This document shows positions 9,543 through 18,362 of a DNA stretch of 64,000 bases, piece by piece. Origin of the DNA: SHZL01 sp963815185 (GTDB lineage Bacteria > Pseudomonadota > Gammaproteobacteria > Xanthomonadales > SZUA-36). Below the pieces are notes generated by a model that had not been told where the DNA came from, ran no database searches, and worked only from the letters and a program-made list of their open reading frames with translations. Every line of letters begins with the position of its first letter. Positions within the stretch are counted from its first letter, which is position 1. The position numbers were made by a program, and so were the translations under genes. The stretch is from positions 62,001 to 126,000 of the forward strand of contig CAWFGC010000011.1 of the NCBI GenBank assembly GCA_963815185.1. Reading direction: 5' to 3'.

Positions 9543-11289
9543 ATGCGGAATCATTCAGTGCTAGCAGCAGAACAACATCCAGTCACAAGCCAGGACGCCA
9601 CCAGCCCAGCCACGGAGGCGGTGTGTGAATTCCTGTTGTCCAACAGCAGGCTGAAACAGGCCGACCTGAAGCGGGCTGAAACCTACCGCGATCAAAACGG
9701 CGGCGACCTGGTCACTTTGCTGGTGCGGCTCGGTTTGGTATCGGAGCGGGATGTCGCGGAAGCTGAATCCGACCTGTTGCAATTGCCCCTGATCCGCACT
9801 GCCGACTTACCGGAAGAAGTTCCCGAACTGCCCGGGATTTCCGTCCGCTACCTGAAAGAGAATCAGATACTGCCGATCGCCGAGACCGATGAAGACCTGA
9901 CGGTGGTGATGGCCAATCCGCGCGATGAGTTTGCGGTGCATTCTCTGGCGATGGCCAGTGGCAAACATATCGTTCGCCAGGTTGGAATCGCCTCCGAAGT
10001 CGAAAATGGCATTGAAAAACTGCTCGGCGGAGGCCGCAGTGCGATGGGGCAAATCGTCGATCGTCTCGGTGCCGAATCGGAAGGCGAACTCGAAGATGTC
10101 GAACACCTGCGCGACCTGGCGTCTGAAGCCCCGGTCATCCGCCTGGTCAACCTGGTGATGCAGCGCGCGGTTGAAGCGCGGGCGTCAGATATCCATATCG
10201 AGCCGTTCGAGAACCGGCTGAAAGTCCGTTACCGGATCGATGGCGTATTGCAGGAAGTCGAAGCGCCGCCGGCCAGTTCCACGGCCGCGGTGATCAGCCG
10301 CATCAAGATCATGGCCAAACTCAACATCGCCGAACGGCGCCTGCCGCAGGATGGCCGCATCATGCATCGTGTCCAGGGTAAGGAACTGGATCTGCGTGTG
10401 TCGACCGTTCCCACTTCTCATGGCGAGAGCGTGGTCATGCGAATACTCGACCGTGAGAGCATCGTGCTGGACTTTGCCTCACTGGGCTTTGACGATCACA
10501 TCAAGACGAAGTTTATTCATGCACTGGAGATGCCTCATGGCATTATCCTGGTGACGGGTCCGACAGGCTCGGGCAAGACCACGACCCTGTATACCGCATT
10601 GAGCTCCCTGAATACCTCGGAGCGGAAAATCATTACGGTCGAAGATCCGGTCGAATACCAACTCGAGGGTATCAATCAGATTCAGGCCAAATCCTCTATC
10701 GGTCTGGATTTCTCGCACGCACTGCGCGCCATCGTGCGCCAGGACCCGGACGTGATCATGATCGGTGAAATGCGCGATCTGGAGACGGCGAAAATCGCCA
10801 TTCAGTCGGCACTGACAGGTCACCTGGTGTTGTCGACTGTGCACACCAATGATGCGGCCGGCGGCGTTACCCGCATGCTCGACATGGGTGTGGAAGACTA
10901 TCTGCTCACGTCCACGGTCAACGCCATCCTGGCCCAGCGGCTGGTGCGAACCCTGGACACCGAGCATCGTGAGGCGTATCGAGCTACTGCCGGAAGTGGC
11001 CCGGGAAATCGGCATGAACCGACTGGTGGAACAGGATCGTTACACCGTTTACCGGCCGATGGCCACCGAACTCAACCCCACGGGTTACCGCGGCCGGACC
11101 ACCATTCTGGAACTGTTGTTGATGACCGACCCGATACGCAGGCTGATCATGAAACACGCCACGTCCGGCGAAATCCAGGACCTGGCGGTTGCCGAGGGTA
11201 TGCGTACCATGTATCAGGACGGCTTGACCAAATGCCTGCAGGGCATTACCACGCTGGACGAAGTACTGCGGGTCACGCAGGAAAGCTGA
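9543..11289 (+). CDS. gspE: type II secretion ATPase GspE (one frame break)
   Basis: The cytoplasmic ATPase that drives the type II secretion pseudopilus. After the N-terminal GspL-binding domain come the Walker A motif GPTGSGKTTT (from about residue 339), an Asp box (ITVEDPVEYQ), Walker B (DPDVIMIGEMRD) and the His box (LSTVHTNDA). The frame shifts +1 near 10980; corrected length is 581 residues. Most GspE proteins carry a four-cysteine zinc motif between the ATPase core and the GYRGR box. Here that stretch (from LDTEHREAY to LNPTGYRGR) holds no cysteine at all. It is the first gene of an operon running to gspD. A TTG at 9528 is an alternative start. Confidence 0.93.
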
Positions 11290-11305
11290 GGAGTCCCTAA
11301 CCCTA

Positions 11306-12520
11306 ATGCCAATGTTTCAATACAAGGCGGTATCGCCGGGCGGCGAGACCGTCCAGGGCCAGATGGAAGCGGCCAGCGTCGATATGGTGGTGTTGAAACT
11401 GCAGGAAGCCGGCAATATTCCCCTGCAGGCCCGGGAGGCCGGTGCCGGCGGCTTCGGCCTGAACGCGTTGCGCATGGGCCGGCGCGGAATGAACAGCCGG
11501 GAAGTCGGGCAGTTCACCCAGCAAATGGCCACGCTGTTGGGTGCGGGATTGCCGCTGGACCGTTCCCTGCAGGTGCTGATGGACCTGTCGGAGAATGAAC
11601 GGGTTCACCGCACGGTCAGTGAAATTCGGGATCATGTACGCGAAGGCGGCAGCCTCTCCGATGCGCTGGAGAAACAGCACGGCGCTTTTGGCAGACTGTT
11701 CGTCAATATGGTGCGCGCCGGAGAAATAGGCGGCACACTCGACGTCACACTCAGCCGCCTCAGCGATTACCTGGAGCGCTCACGAGGTTTGAAGGACAGC
11801 GTGGTCTCGGCGCTCATTTATCCGGCGATTCTGCTTGCGCTCGCCGCCCTGTCACTGGTTGTGCTGCTGGTGTGGGTCATTCCCCAGTTCACGCCGATTT
11901 TCGAAGAGCTGGGCGGTGATTTGCCCCTGATCACGAAGATCGTTCTGGCTGTCGGCGCCGTCCTGCAGAAGTTCTGGTGGGCGCTCATTCTGCTCGTATT
12001 CCTGGCCGTGACCCAGTTCCGCCGCATGATGGCGGTTGAAGAGAAACGCTTTGCCTGGGATGGGCACGTGCTTGGTTTCAAATGGGTTGGGGACCTGGTG
12101 GCCAAGCTGGAAACGGCGCGTCTTACGCGCACCTTGGGCACGCTGCTGAGCAACGGCGTGCCACTGTTGTCGGCACTTTCCATCGCGCGCAATGTCATAA
12201 ATAACACGGTTTTGCGCAAAGATGTCTCAGATGCCGCGCGCGAGGTCAAAACCGGTGGCGGCCTGGCGCGCAACCTGGCCCGGGGCGGGCGGTTTCCACG
12301 CCTGGCCTTGCAAATGATCAGTGTCGGTGAAGAGACCGGGCAGCTGGATACGATGCTGATGAAGGTCTCGGACAGCTATGATATTGAAGTGCGCAATACG
12401 ATTGAGCGGCTGCTGGCGATTTTTACACCCGTGGTAACGCTGTTTTTGGCGCTGTTGATTGGAACGATCGTCTTGTCGGTGCTGCTGGCCATATTGAGCA
12501 TCAACGACCTGGTGGGATGA
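11306..12520 (+). CDS. gspF: type II secretion inner-membrane platform protein GspF
   Basis: A 404-residue GspF protein starting MPMFQYKAVSPGGE. It has two repeated T2SF domains (about 70-190 and 275-395), each leading into hydrophobic helices: LIYPAILLALAALSLVVLLV, a second near 225-240, and the C-terminal TLFLALLIGTIVLSVLLAIL. GspF forms part of the inner-membrane platform together with GspL and GspM and is worked on by GspE. The frame is intact. It lies 16 bases after gspE in the same operon. Confidence 0.95.
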   Translation: MPMFQYKAVSPGGETVQGQMEAASVDMVVLKLQEAGNIPLQAREAGAGGFGLNALRMGRRGMNSREVGQFTQQMATLLGAGLPLDRSLQVLMDLSENERVHRTVSEIRDHVREGGSLSDALEKQHGAFGRLFVNMVRAGEIGGTLDVTLSRLSDYLERSRGLKDSVVSALIYPAILLALAALSLVVLLVWVIPQFTPIFEELGGDLPLITKIVLAVGAVLQKFWWALILLVFLAVTQFRRMMAVEEKRFAWDGHVLGFKWVGDLVAKLETARLTRTLGTLLSNGVPLLSALSIARNVINNTVLRKDVSDAAREVKTGGGLARNLARGGRFPRLALQMISVGEETGQLDTMLMKVSDSYDIEVRNTIERLLAIFTPVVTLFLALLIGTIVLSVLLAILSINDLVG

Positions 12521-12616
12521 GCGCAGGACCTGGTAGCGCGCAGCGGGTACAAGCGATACGGATTTAACCGCGCAGTGGGGCGCATACAATAATCTGGAAA
12601 GGTGGAGTCATGCAAA

Positions 12617-13078
12617 ATGGTGAAAATGAAGATTGACAGGACGAGAGGATTTCGTTCCGAAAGGTACCGGGGCGGCATGTTCCCGAACCGCGGATTCACG
12701 CTGGTCGAACTGCTGCTGGTTTTGATGATTCTGGCCCTGATCGGTGGCCTGGTTCTGCCGGGTCTTATTGGCAGGGCTGAAGGCGCAAAGGTAAAAGCTG
12801 CGGCTTCCCAGGTCAGCAGACTGTCCATGGCCGTGGAGAGCTATTATCTGGACACCGGGCAGACGCCTGAGTCCCTGCAGCAACTGGTCGAGGATTCCGG
12901 CAAAGACAAGGGCTGGAACGGGCCTTATGTCAAGCCTTCCAGCCTCAAGGATCCCTGGGGCCGGGACTATGAGTACGTCTTCCCGGGCGAGCATGGTGAA
13001 TTCGACATCTTCTCGCTGGGTGCTGATGGGCAGCCCGGCGGTGATGGCAAGAACTCGGACATCAACAGTTGGGAATAG
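12617..13078 (+). CDS. gspG: major pseudopilin GspG
   Basis: The major pseudopilin, 153 residues. A charged leader of about 30 residues ends in the prepilin peptidase site NRG-FTLVELLLVLMILALIG, with Glu at +5, followed by the hydrophobic N-terminal helix. The C-terminal part (KDPWGRDYEYVFPGEHGEFDIFSLG and a GGDG loop) is the conserved calcium-binding GspG fold. GspG polymerises into the pseudopilus that pushes substrates through the secretin. The ATG at 12617 is in frame and near a GGTGG sequence; an in-frame GTG at 12602 is an alternative. Confidence 0.93.
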   Translation: MVKMKIDRTRGFRSERYRGGMFPNRGFTLVELLLVLMILALIGGLVLPGLIGRAEGAKVKAAASQVSRLSMAVESYYLDTGQTPESLQQLVEDSGKDKGWNGPYVKPSSLKDPWGRDYEYVFPGEHGEFDIFSLGADGQPGGDGKNSDINSWE

Positions 13079-13136
13079 CGCGTCGCGGGTGAGCGGGGCG
13101 CATTTCAATACATCATGGCCGCTTCTCGCCTTGCCC

Positions 13137-13170
13137 AAAGCGCCATATGATGTGTGACAAGACACTGGCA
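13137..13170 (+). repeat. short dispersed repeat, copy 1 (gspH start)
   Basis: Starts AAAGCGCCATATGA and matches 60863-60896 in 30 of 34 bases. In this copy the CATATGATG core supplies the gspH start codon. Confidence 0.6.
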
Positions 13171-13632
13171 TCCAGCCCTCGATCCGCCAGCGTGCAAGGT
13201 GGATTTACCCTGGTCGAACTCCTTGTGGTTCTTGTTATCGCCACCCTGGTGCTGGCCCTGGTTGGCACCTCGATTTCCCGCAGTATTTCCGGAGCGGAAA
13301 TGCGCGTGGCTGCACGAAAAATGACTGCCGCGCTGCGTTATACGCGGACCCGCGCAATTCTGGACAAGCAGGAAGAGGTGTTTCTGGTCGATACCGAAAA
13401 TCGCAAGTACATGGCGCCAAAGCGACCGGAAGTCGTGCTGCCGGAGGGCATGAAGGTGGCCCTGACCACGGCTCGTTCGGAACTTACCGAGGAATCGGTG
13501 GGCGGCATTCGTTTCTATCCCGACGGGGGCTCCACCGGCGGCTTTGTGGAACTCGAAACCAACGGCCGGATCTACCGCATCAATGTCGCCTGGCTGACCG
13601 GCGAAGCCTCGCTGCAGCCGCCGGAAGATTGA
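13147..13632 (+). CDS. gspH: minor pseudopilin GspH
   Basis: A minor pseudopilin of 161 residues. The leader ends at the prepilin peptidase site QGG-FTLVELLVVLVIATLVL, followed by a GspH C-terminal domain. Minor pseudopilins H, I, J and K form the tip of the pseudopilus. The chosen ATG (13147, with a second ATG right after it) falls inside a 34-base repeat that also occurs after lpxC (60863-60896), so the first residues of the leader are encoded by repeat DNA. A GTG at 13192 would give a shorter leader. Same operon as gspG, with a 68-base gap. Confidence 0.9.
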   Translation: MMCDKTLASSPRSASVQGGFTLVELLVVLVIATLVLALVGTSISRSISGAEMRVAARKMTAALRYTRTRAILDKQEEVFLVDTENRKYMAPKRPEVVLPEGMKVALTTARSELTEESVGGIRFYPDGGSTGGFVELETNGRIYRINVAWLTGEASLQPPED

Positions 13633-13669
13633 CAGCGAGCGCCTGGAAGCCAAACGGGAAATCGGGTTC

Positions 13670-14122
13670 ATGAATAAGCAGCGCAGACCATTCAAGCGGC
13701 CGTCAGGGGCTGCGGGATTCACCTTGATCGAGGTGTTGCTGGCGTTCGTGATTTTTGCGCTTAGTTTTACCGTGGTACTGGAAATCCTGTCCGGCTCGAT
13801 GCGCAATACCATGCGGGCCAAGGAATACACCGAAATTGCCTTGATTGCGCAATCGGTAATGGATCAGGTGGGTCTGGAAATACCGCTGGAAGCAGGAACC
13901 AGCACCAGTGGAGAATCCGGAGATTATCACTGGGATCTGGACATCAGCCCGTTTAAAGGCGAGGGCGATAATGCCCACAGCGTTGAACTGGGTGAGCTGA
14001 CCGGCATCGACCTGCTGGAGGTCGAATTCGTCATCACCTGGGGCACCTACCCGCGAGAACATTCGGACCGGTTCACCACCGTCAAGGCCGTGCTGGCGGA
14101 CCGGCCGGGGAAGAACTCATGA
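13670..14122 (+). CDS. gspI: minor pseudopilin GspI
   Basis: A 150-residue GspI. The leader ends in SGAAG-FTLIEVLLAFVIFALSF, the prepilin peptidase site and hydrophobic helix, and the C-terminal part is a GspI domain with WGTYPREHSDRFTTVKA near the end. GspI starts assembly of the I-J-K tip complex in studied systems. The stop overlaps the ATG of gspJ by four bases (ATGA), which suggests coupled translation. Confidence 0.92.
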   Translation: MNKQRRPFKRPSGAAGFTLIEVLLAFVIFALSFTVVLEILSGSMRNTMRAKEYTEIALIAQSVMDQVGLEIPLEAGTSTSGESGDYHWDLDISPFKGEGDNAHSVELGELTGIDLLEVEFVITWGTYPREHSDRFTTVKAVLADRPGKNS

Positions 14123-14826
14123 AGCGGGATTTTGGATTCACGCTGGTGGAATTACTGCTGGCCATGACCCTGCTGAGCATTCTGATGGCGCTCGCCTACG
14201 GTGGATTGCATGCCGCCACTCATGCCACCAACCGCGGCCAGCAGATACTGGAGGAAAGCGGCCGTTTACGCATGGCGCATCAGTTCGTTCGCAAACAGCT
14301 CAATCAGGCGATTCCGCTGGCCTTCGTCCAGGCCGATGACAACGTGGTTGCCGACAAGAAAGCCGAAGTATTTCTCGGTGACGCCCATTCCATTCGCTTC
14401 GTCGGTCCGATGCCCGGATATTTGGGATTTGGCGGGCCACAGGTGCAGCAACTGAGTATCGTGACCGGGGACAAGGGCCTCGAACTGGTGCTGGAGCATG
14501 CGCTGGTGCAGGGATTCGAGGAATCCCAGCTGACCGAGAGGGCGCCGATTGCGCTGCTCGACCGGATTGATTCCGCCGAATTCCGGTTCCTCGGACGCGA
14601 TGATACCGGTGAGCTGACCCCCTGGGTCGATACCTGGGAAGAGACCGACAAGCTACCTGTCGCCATTTCGCTGGACATCGAATTCGAGGAAGGCGCGTAC
14701 ACTGCGTGGCCGCTGATGGTGGCCGCGATCAAGATTGATCCCAGCGTGGTGGCGGGTGTGAATGGTAGTAAGTCCTACAAATCCGCCATCCAACGGCTGA
14801 TCGAACGGCGCAAGAAGCGCAATTGA
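14119..14826 (+). CDS. gspJ: minor pseudopilin GspJ
   Basis: A 235-residue GspJ with a very short leader, MKRDFG-FTLVELLLAMTLLS, at the prepilin peptidase site. The remainder is the long GspJ domain (RPMPGYLGFGG-like region at about 95-115, PVAISLDIEFEEG late). It overlaps gspI at its start and gspK at its end, so the three tip subunits are translated together. No frame break is seen. Confidence 0.92.
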   Translation: MKRDFGFTLVELLLAMTLLSILMALAYGGLHAATHATNRGQQILEESGRLRMAHQFVRKQLNQAIPLAFVQADDNVVADKKAEVFLGDAHSIRFVGPMPGYLGFGGPQVQQLSIVTGDKGLELVLEHALVQGFEESQLTERAPIALLDRIDSAEFRFLGRDDTGELTPWVDTWEETDKLPVAISLDIEFEEGAYTAWPLMVAAIKIDPSVVAGVNGSKSYKSAIQRLIERRKKRN

Positions 14827-14828
14827 AC

Positions 14829-15713
14829 ATGCGTTCCCCTCAATCTGGTGTCGCGCTGGTGATGGTGCTGTGGGTTTTGCTGCTGGTGACGATTTCCACC
14901 GGCGCCTACACATTGATGGCGCGGATGGATTCCCTGGAGGCCCACACCGTGTTGTGGAGCACGCGGGCCAGGCTGGCGGCTGAAGCCGGCATGAACATGG
15001 CCGTGTTGTCGCTGCGCGATCCACAGGAAGACCAGCGCTGGATTGCGGACGGCCGGCCTTACGAGTTGTCTTACGACGAGGCCCATATTGAGATAAAGGT
15101 GACGGATGAGCGCGGCAAGCTGAATATCAATCAGGCGGATGAAGAGACCCTGGTGCGCCTGTTTGCCGGCAATGGCATGGACGAAAATATGGCCGCTTTG
15201 CTGGCGGCCGCGGTGCTGGACTGGACAGACGAGGACGATACCGTTCGTGCCAATGGTGCCGAGGAGGGTGAATACCTGGCGCAAGGATTACCCGGAGGAC
15301 CGGCCAACCGCCCGTTCATCATGGTGGAGGAGATGTTGCAGGTGCTTGGCATGCCCTGGGAACTGTACAAGAAACTGGAGCCCGGTCTGACCGTGTGGTC
15401 AGCCGACAGGTTGCCTGACCCGGCCTATGCGCCGGTCGAGGCCCTGCTCGCGCTTCCGGATATCACCGAAGATGATGCGGTGAAGTTCGTCCAGGAACGG
15501 CAGTCCCAGGAGGCCAATAATGGCCTCAGACTCCACCTGCCCAATGGCCAGGTCGCCATGGCAAGAGGGCGGGGGGTAACGTATAGTATCGTCGCCAAGG
15601 CCACACTGCCGAACGGCGTCTGGGACCAGATCGATGCGACCATAGGCCTGGGCGGAACCACGAACGGGCTTCCCTACAGGATCCTGCGATGGCAAGAAGG
15701 ATTCCACCACTGA
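14829..15713 (+). CDS. gspK: minor pseudopilin GspK
   Basis: GspK, the largest pseudopilin and tip of the pseudopilus, about 294 residues. The N-terminus SG-VALVMVLWVLLLVTIS carries the cleavage site, where Val replaces the usual Phe and there is no Glu at +5, as is normal in GspK. Later parts include the alpha-domain stretch RGKLNINQADEE and a helix-hairpin-helix-like LLALPDITEDDA. I chose the ATG at 14829; a TTG at 14823 overlapping the gspJ stop is equally possible. Confidence 0.92.
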   Translation: MRSPQSGVALVMVLWVLLLVTISTGAYTLMARMDSLEAHTVLWSTRARLAAEAGMNMAVLSLRDPQEDQRWIADGRPYELSYDEAHIEIKVTDERGKLNINQADEETLVRLFAGNGMDENMAALLAAAVLDWTDEDDTVRANGAEEGEYLAQGLPGGPANRPFIMVEEMLQVLGMPWELYKKLEPGLTVWSADRLPDPAYAPVEALLALPDITEDDAVKFVQERQSQEANNGLRLHLPNGQVAMARGRGVTYSIVAKATLPNGVWDQIDATIGLGGTTNGLPYRILRWQEGFHH

Positions 15714-15720
15714 AACTACC

Positions 15721-16840
15721 ATGGCAATTGTCCTGAACAACAAGATACGCTACTGGACCGACCGGATCCGCAATGGACCGGCTGCCGCCTTCTTCCGCTG
15801 GTGGTTCGGCGAACTGCGACAGGTATTGCCGGTGAACTGGCAGGAACGGCTGCAGCACGCGCTGCGCCGTGTCATCGTGGTACACGAACCAGATCAGTTG
15901 AAGCTGGGGGTGGAAGAAAACAACACGATAACCTGGCTGGAGTCTTTTCCATTGCAACAGGATGCTGCTTTGCAAAGGCAGCAGATCCACGCTTTGCTCG
16001 AACAACACGATGTGCACGAAGCGCCCCGGTTCCTGTTATTGAATCCGTCGCAGGTGTTGCGCAAGGAATTGCTGCTGCCGGCGGCTGCCGAATCGAACCT
16101 GCAGCAGGTTCTTGCTTTCGAAATGGATCGCCAGACACCTTTCCGCGCCGCCGATGTTTACTACACCTGGAAATTATTGGCCAGTGACAAGGAATCGGGG
16201 CAAATCCACGTCGAGTTGTACGTCGTTCCGCGCAAACCCGCGGACTTGTCGTTGGACATTCTTGCTGTTCGCGGCCTCGCTGCCAGTGGAGCCGACGTAG
16301 CCGATGATGGCCGCACGCTCAGGCATCAATTTGTTGCCGCCGGAAAGGCGTTTTCGGGTGGTCAATCCACAGACCCGGATGAATTACGCCCTGGCCGCGG
16401 CTGCCGCGGTATTGCTGATTGTGGTTATGGTGCAGTCCCTGCATTATCGCGCCAGCAGGGTCAATGATCTCAAGGCAGCAATCGCAGAAGTGCAGGACGA
16501 GGCCATGCGGGTGCAGCGATTGCGTGAACAGGTCGCGGAGACCAGCGAAGCCTCGAGCTTTCTGACCCGGCGCCGGGCCGAGGCGCCGCTGGCTGTCGAG
16601 TTGCTGGCCGATGTTACGAAAACCCTGCCCGATGACACCTATCTGGACCGCCTGGTCATCAATCAGGATGGCGTGGCCATGCAGGGTAAATCACACAATG
16701 CCCAGCAACTGATCGAAGTGATCAACAAGTCCGAAGTTTTTGACAAAGCCGAATTTCGCGGCTCGACCCGGCTGGACCACGCGAGCGGACTGGAAATTTT
16801 CGAAGTCAACGCGCAGGTAAGCGCGCAAGGTGCACCCTGA
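15721..16840 (+). CDS. gspL: type II secretion protein GspL (one frame break)
   Basis: GspL links the ATPase GspE to the inner-membrane platform. The N-terminal cytoplasmic domain (about 1-200) is actin-like, with FEMDRQTPFRAADVYY conserved in the family. Near 16324 the frame moves +1: the first frame runs into unrelated residues, while the next frame reads INLLPPERRFRVV, a transmembrane helix (YALAAAAAVLLIVVMVQ) and a periplasmic domain. The corrected protein is 372 residues. The stop overlaps the gspM ATG by one base. The two halves would be called separate genes if the inserted base were not noticed. Confidence 0.88.
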
Positions 16841-17428
16841 TGGCACTGGCAATCGATCAGGGCAACAGCAGACGAACCGCCATTTTGCTGTTCGTCATTG
16901 CGGTCATACTGGTGTATCTGTTGGGCTTTCACTGGTTCATTCTGCGGCATCTGCAGTATGGTGAAGACATTTCGGATCTGACCCTGCAATTGGGCCGTTT
17001 CCAGCGCGTTGCCGCACAACGGGAGCAGGTTGAAAGTCAGTTGCAGGCCCTGCAAGGCCGGCGATCAGAGTCCAACCTGTTTCTGGAAGAAGGCGATTTC
17101 AACGAAGCAGCCGCCGGCATGTCAGAGCGCCTGAACCAGATGGTCGGCACACAGGCCGAGGAGTCCTGCCAGATCGTCAGCCGTCAGCCGGTGCGCGCGC
17201 GGGTGGCAGAACGATTCGAAAAAGTAACGGTCAACGTCCGTATGCGTTGTCAGGTAGGAGACCTGATGCGCGTGTTGTATTCTCTGGAAACCGGTCGTGC
17301 CGATGATCATCGTGGAAGAATTGACCATCATCAAGTCGCGCTTGCGCCGGCGCGTGAACCGCCAGGCCGCTGAAGAAGCCCAGGCCCTGGACATCCGCTT
17401 TAACATGTCAGGATATCTGCGCCAATGA
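16840..17428 (+). CDS. gspM: type II secretion protein GspM (one frame break)
   Basis: GspM, a small platform protein that dimerises with GspL. One transmembrane helix (about 19-38, TAILLFVIAVILVYLLGFHWF) is followed by a coiled-coil stretch and a periplasmic ferredoxin-like domain. The frame moves +1 near 17299; the new frame reads PMIIVEELTIIKSR and ends ...MSGYLRQ. Corrected length is 195 residues and the true stop then overlaps the next gene's ATG by four bases, which supports the correction. Confidence 0.82.
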
Positions 17429-18228
17429 AATGGCTGCAGGACAATCCGCTGGGAATGGCGCTGGGCGCCCTGTGCGGGCTGTTGCTGCTGGTGTTGCTGG
17501 TGCTGACCATACTCTCATCGTTGCCGCTGTCCGTGGCGCCGGCCGATAATGCGGCCGGCGCCACCGACAAGGGCCTGGACCTACCCACCCTGGCCGGTAA
17601 CCCGCCGCTTGACAGCTACAACGTGATCACCCAGCGGCCGCTGTTCAATGAAACGCGGCTGCCAATACTCGATGAGGTGGTCGAAGACGACGAACCGCCA
17701 CCCGAGAACGAATCCGATCGCGAGGTACCGCAATTCGAACTGGCCGGCGTCATCATTACGCCGTCGCTGCGCATGGTAACGTTGAAACGTACGGACAAAG
17801 GCAAGGAACAGTCCCTGGTGGCGTTTGAAGGAAAACCGATTGAAGCCGATATAGGGAGCTGGCAGGTCAGCAGTATTCTGCCGCGCGCGGCAACGCTCAC
17901 TTCCGCGGGTGGTCAGGAACTGCAGCTCGAGATGAAGGTCCATGATGCGAAGATCGAGCCACCGCCACCGGTGCGCCCGGCAGCGAAAGAGCAGACAAAT
18001 GGGGAAAATGCCAGTGCTGCTGCGGCTGAAGATACGGCGGTTGAACCACTGTCCCGCGCTGACGAAATCAGACAGCGAATCGCGGAACGTCGCGAAGAGC
18101 TCAGACGCGATGCGGAACAGTCACAACAGCCGGAGGAAAAGCCCAGATCACCCAGTTACCAGCAAGCGATTCAGTCCATGATTGGGCGCAATCGTAAACC
18201 AAAGAGCGGCAATGAAGATCAGCAATAG
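17425..18228 (+). CDS. gspN: type II secretion protein GspN (XpsN-like, in place of GspC)
   Basis: A 267-residue bitopic protein. After a transmembrane helix (about 11-32, ALGALCGLLLLVLLVLTIL) comes a GspC-like homology region: FNETRLPILDE, then FELAGVIITPSLRMVTLKR and VSSILPRAATL. The C-terminal third is charged and low in complexity, probably disordered. In the xps operon of Xanthomonas, XpsN sits between XpsM and the secretin XpsD and links the platform to the secretin as GspC does elsewhere. No gspC gene is present in this operon. Function is inferred from position and the GspC-like region. Confidence 0.78.
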   Translation: MKWLQDNPLGMALGALCGLLLLVLLVLTILSSLPLSVAPADNAAGATDKGLDLPTLAGNPPLDSYNVITQRPLFNETRLPILDEVVEDDEPPPENESDREVPQFELAGVIITPSLRMVTLKRTDKGKEQSLVAFEGKPIEADIGSWQVSSILPRAATLTSAGGQELQLEMKVHDAKIEPPPPVRPAAKEQTNGENASAAAAEDTAVEPLSRADEIRQRIAERREELRRDAEQSQQPEEKPRSPSYQQAIQSMIGRNRKPKSGNEDQQ

Positions 18229-18362
18229 AGGCACAGAATTGATGCACAATCACTCAGGTTCACGGGCCGCACGGCAGGCATCCGGGGGCGAAGTCAGTCA
18301 CGGATACTGCGGCTCGCCTGCCCAATCGGGGTTGGCGTTTTGTCTTCAGCTCCAATGGCGTC

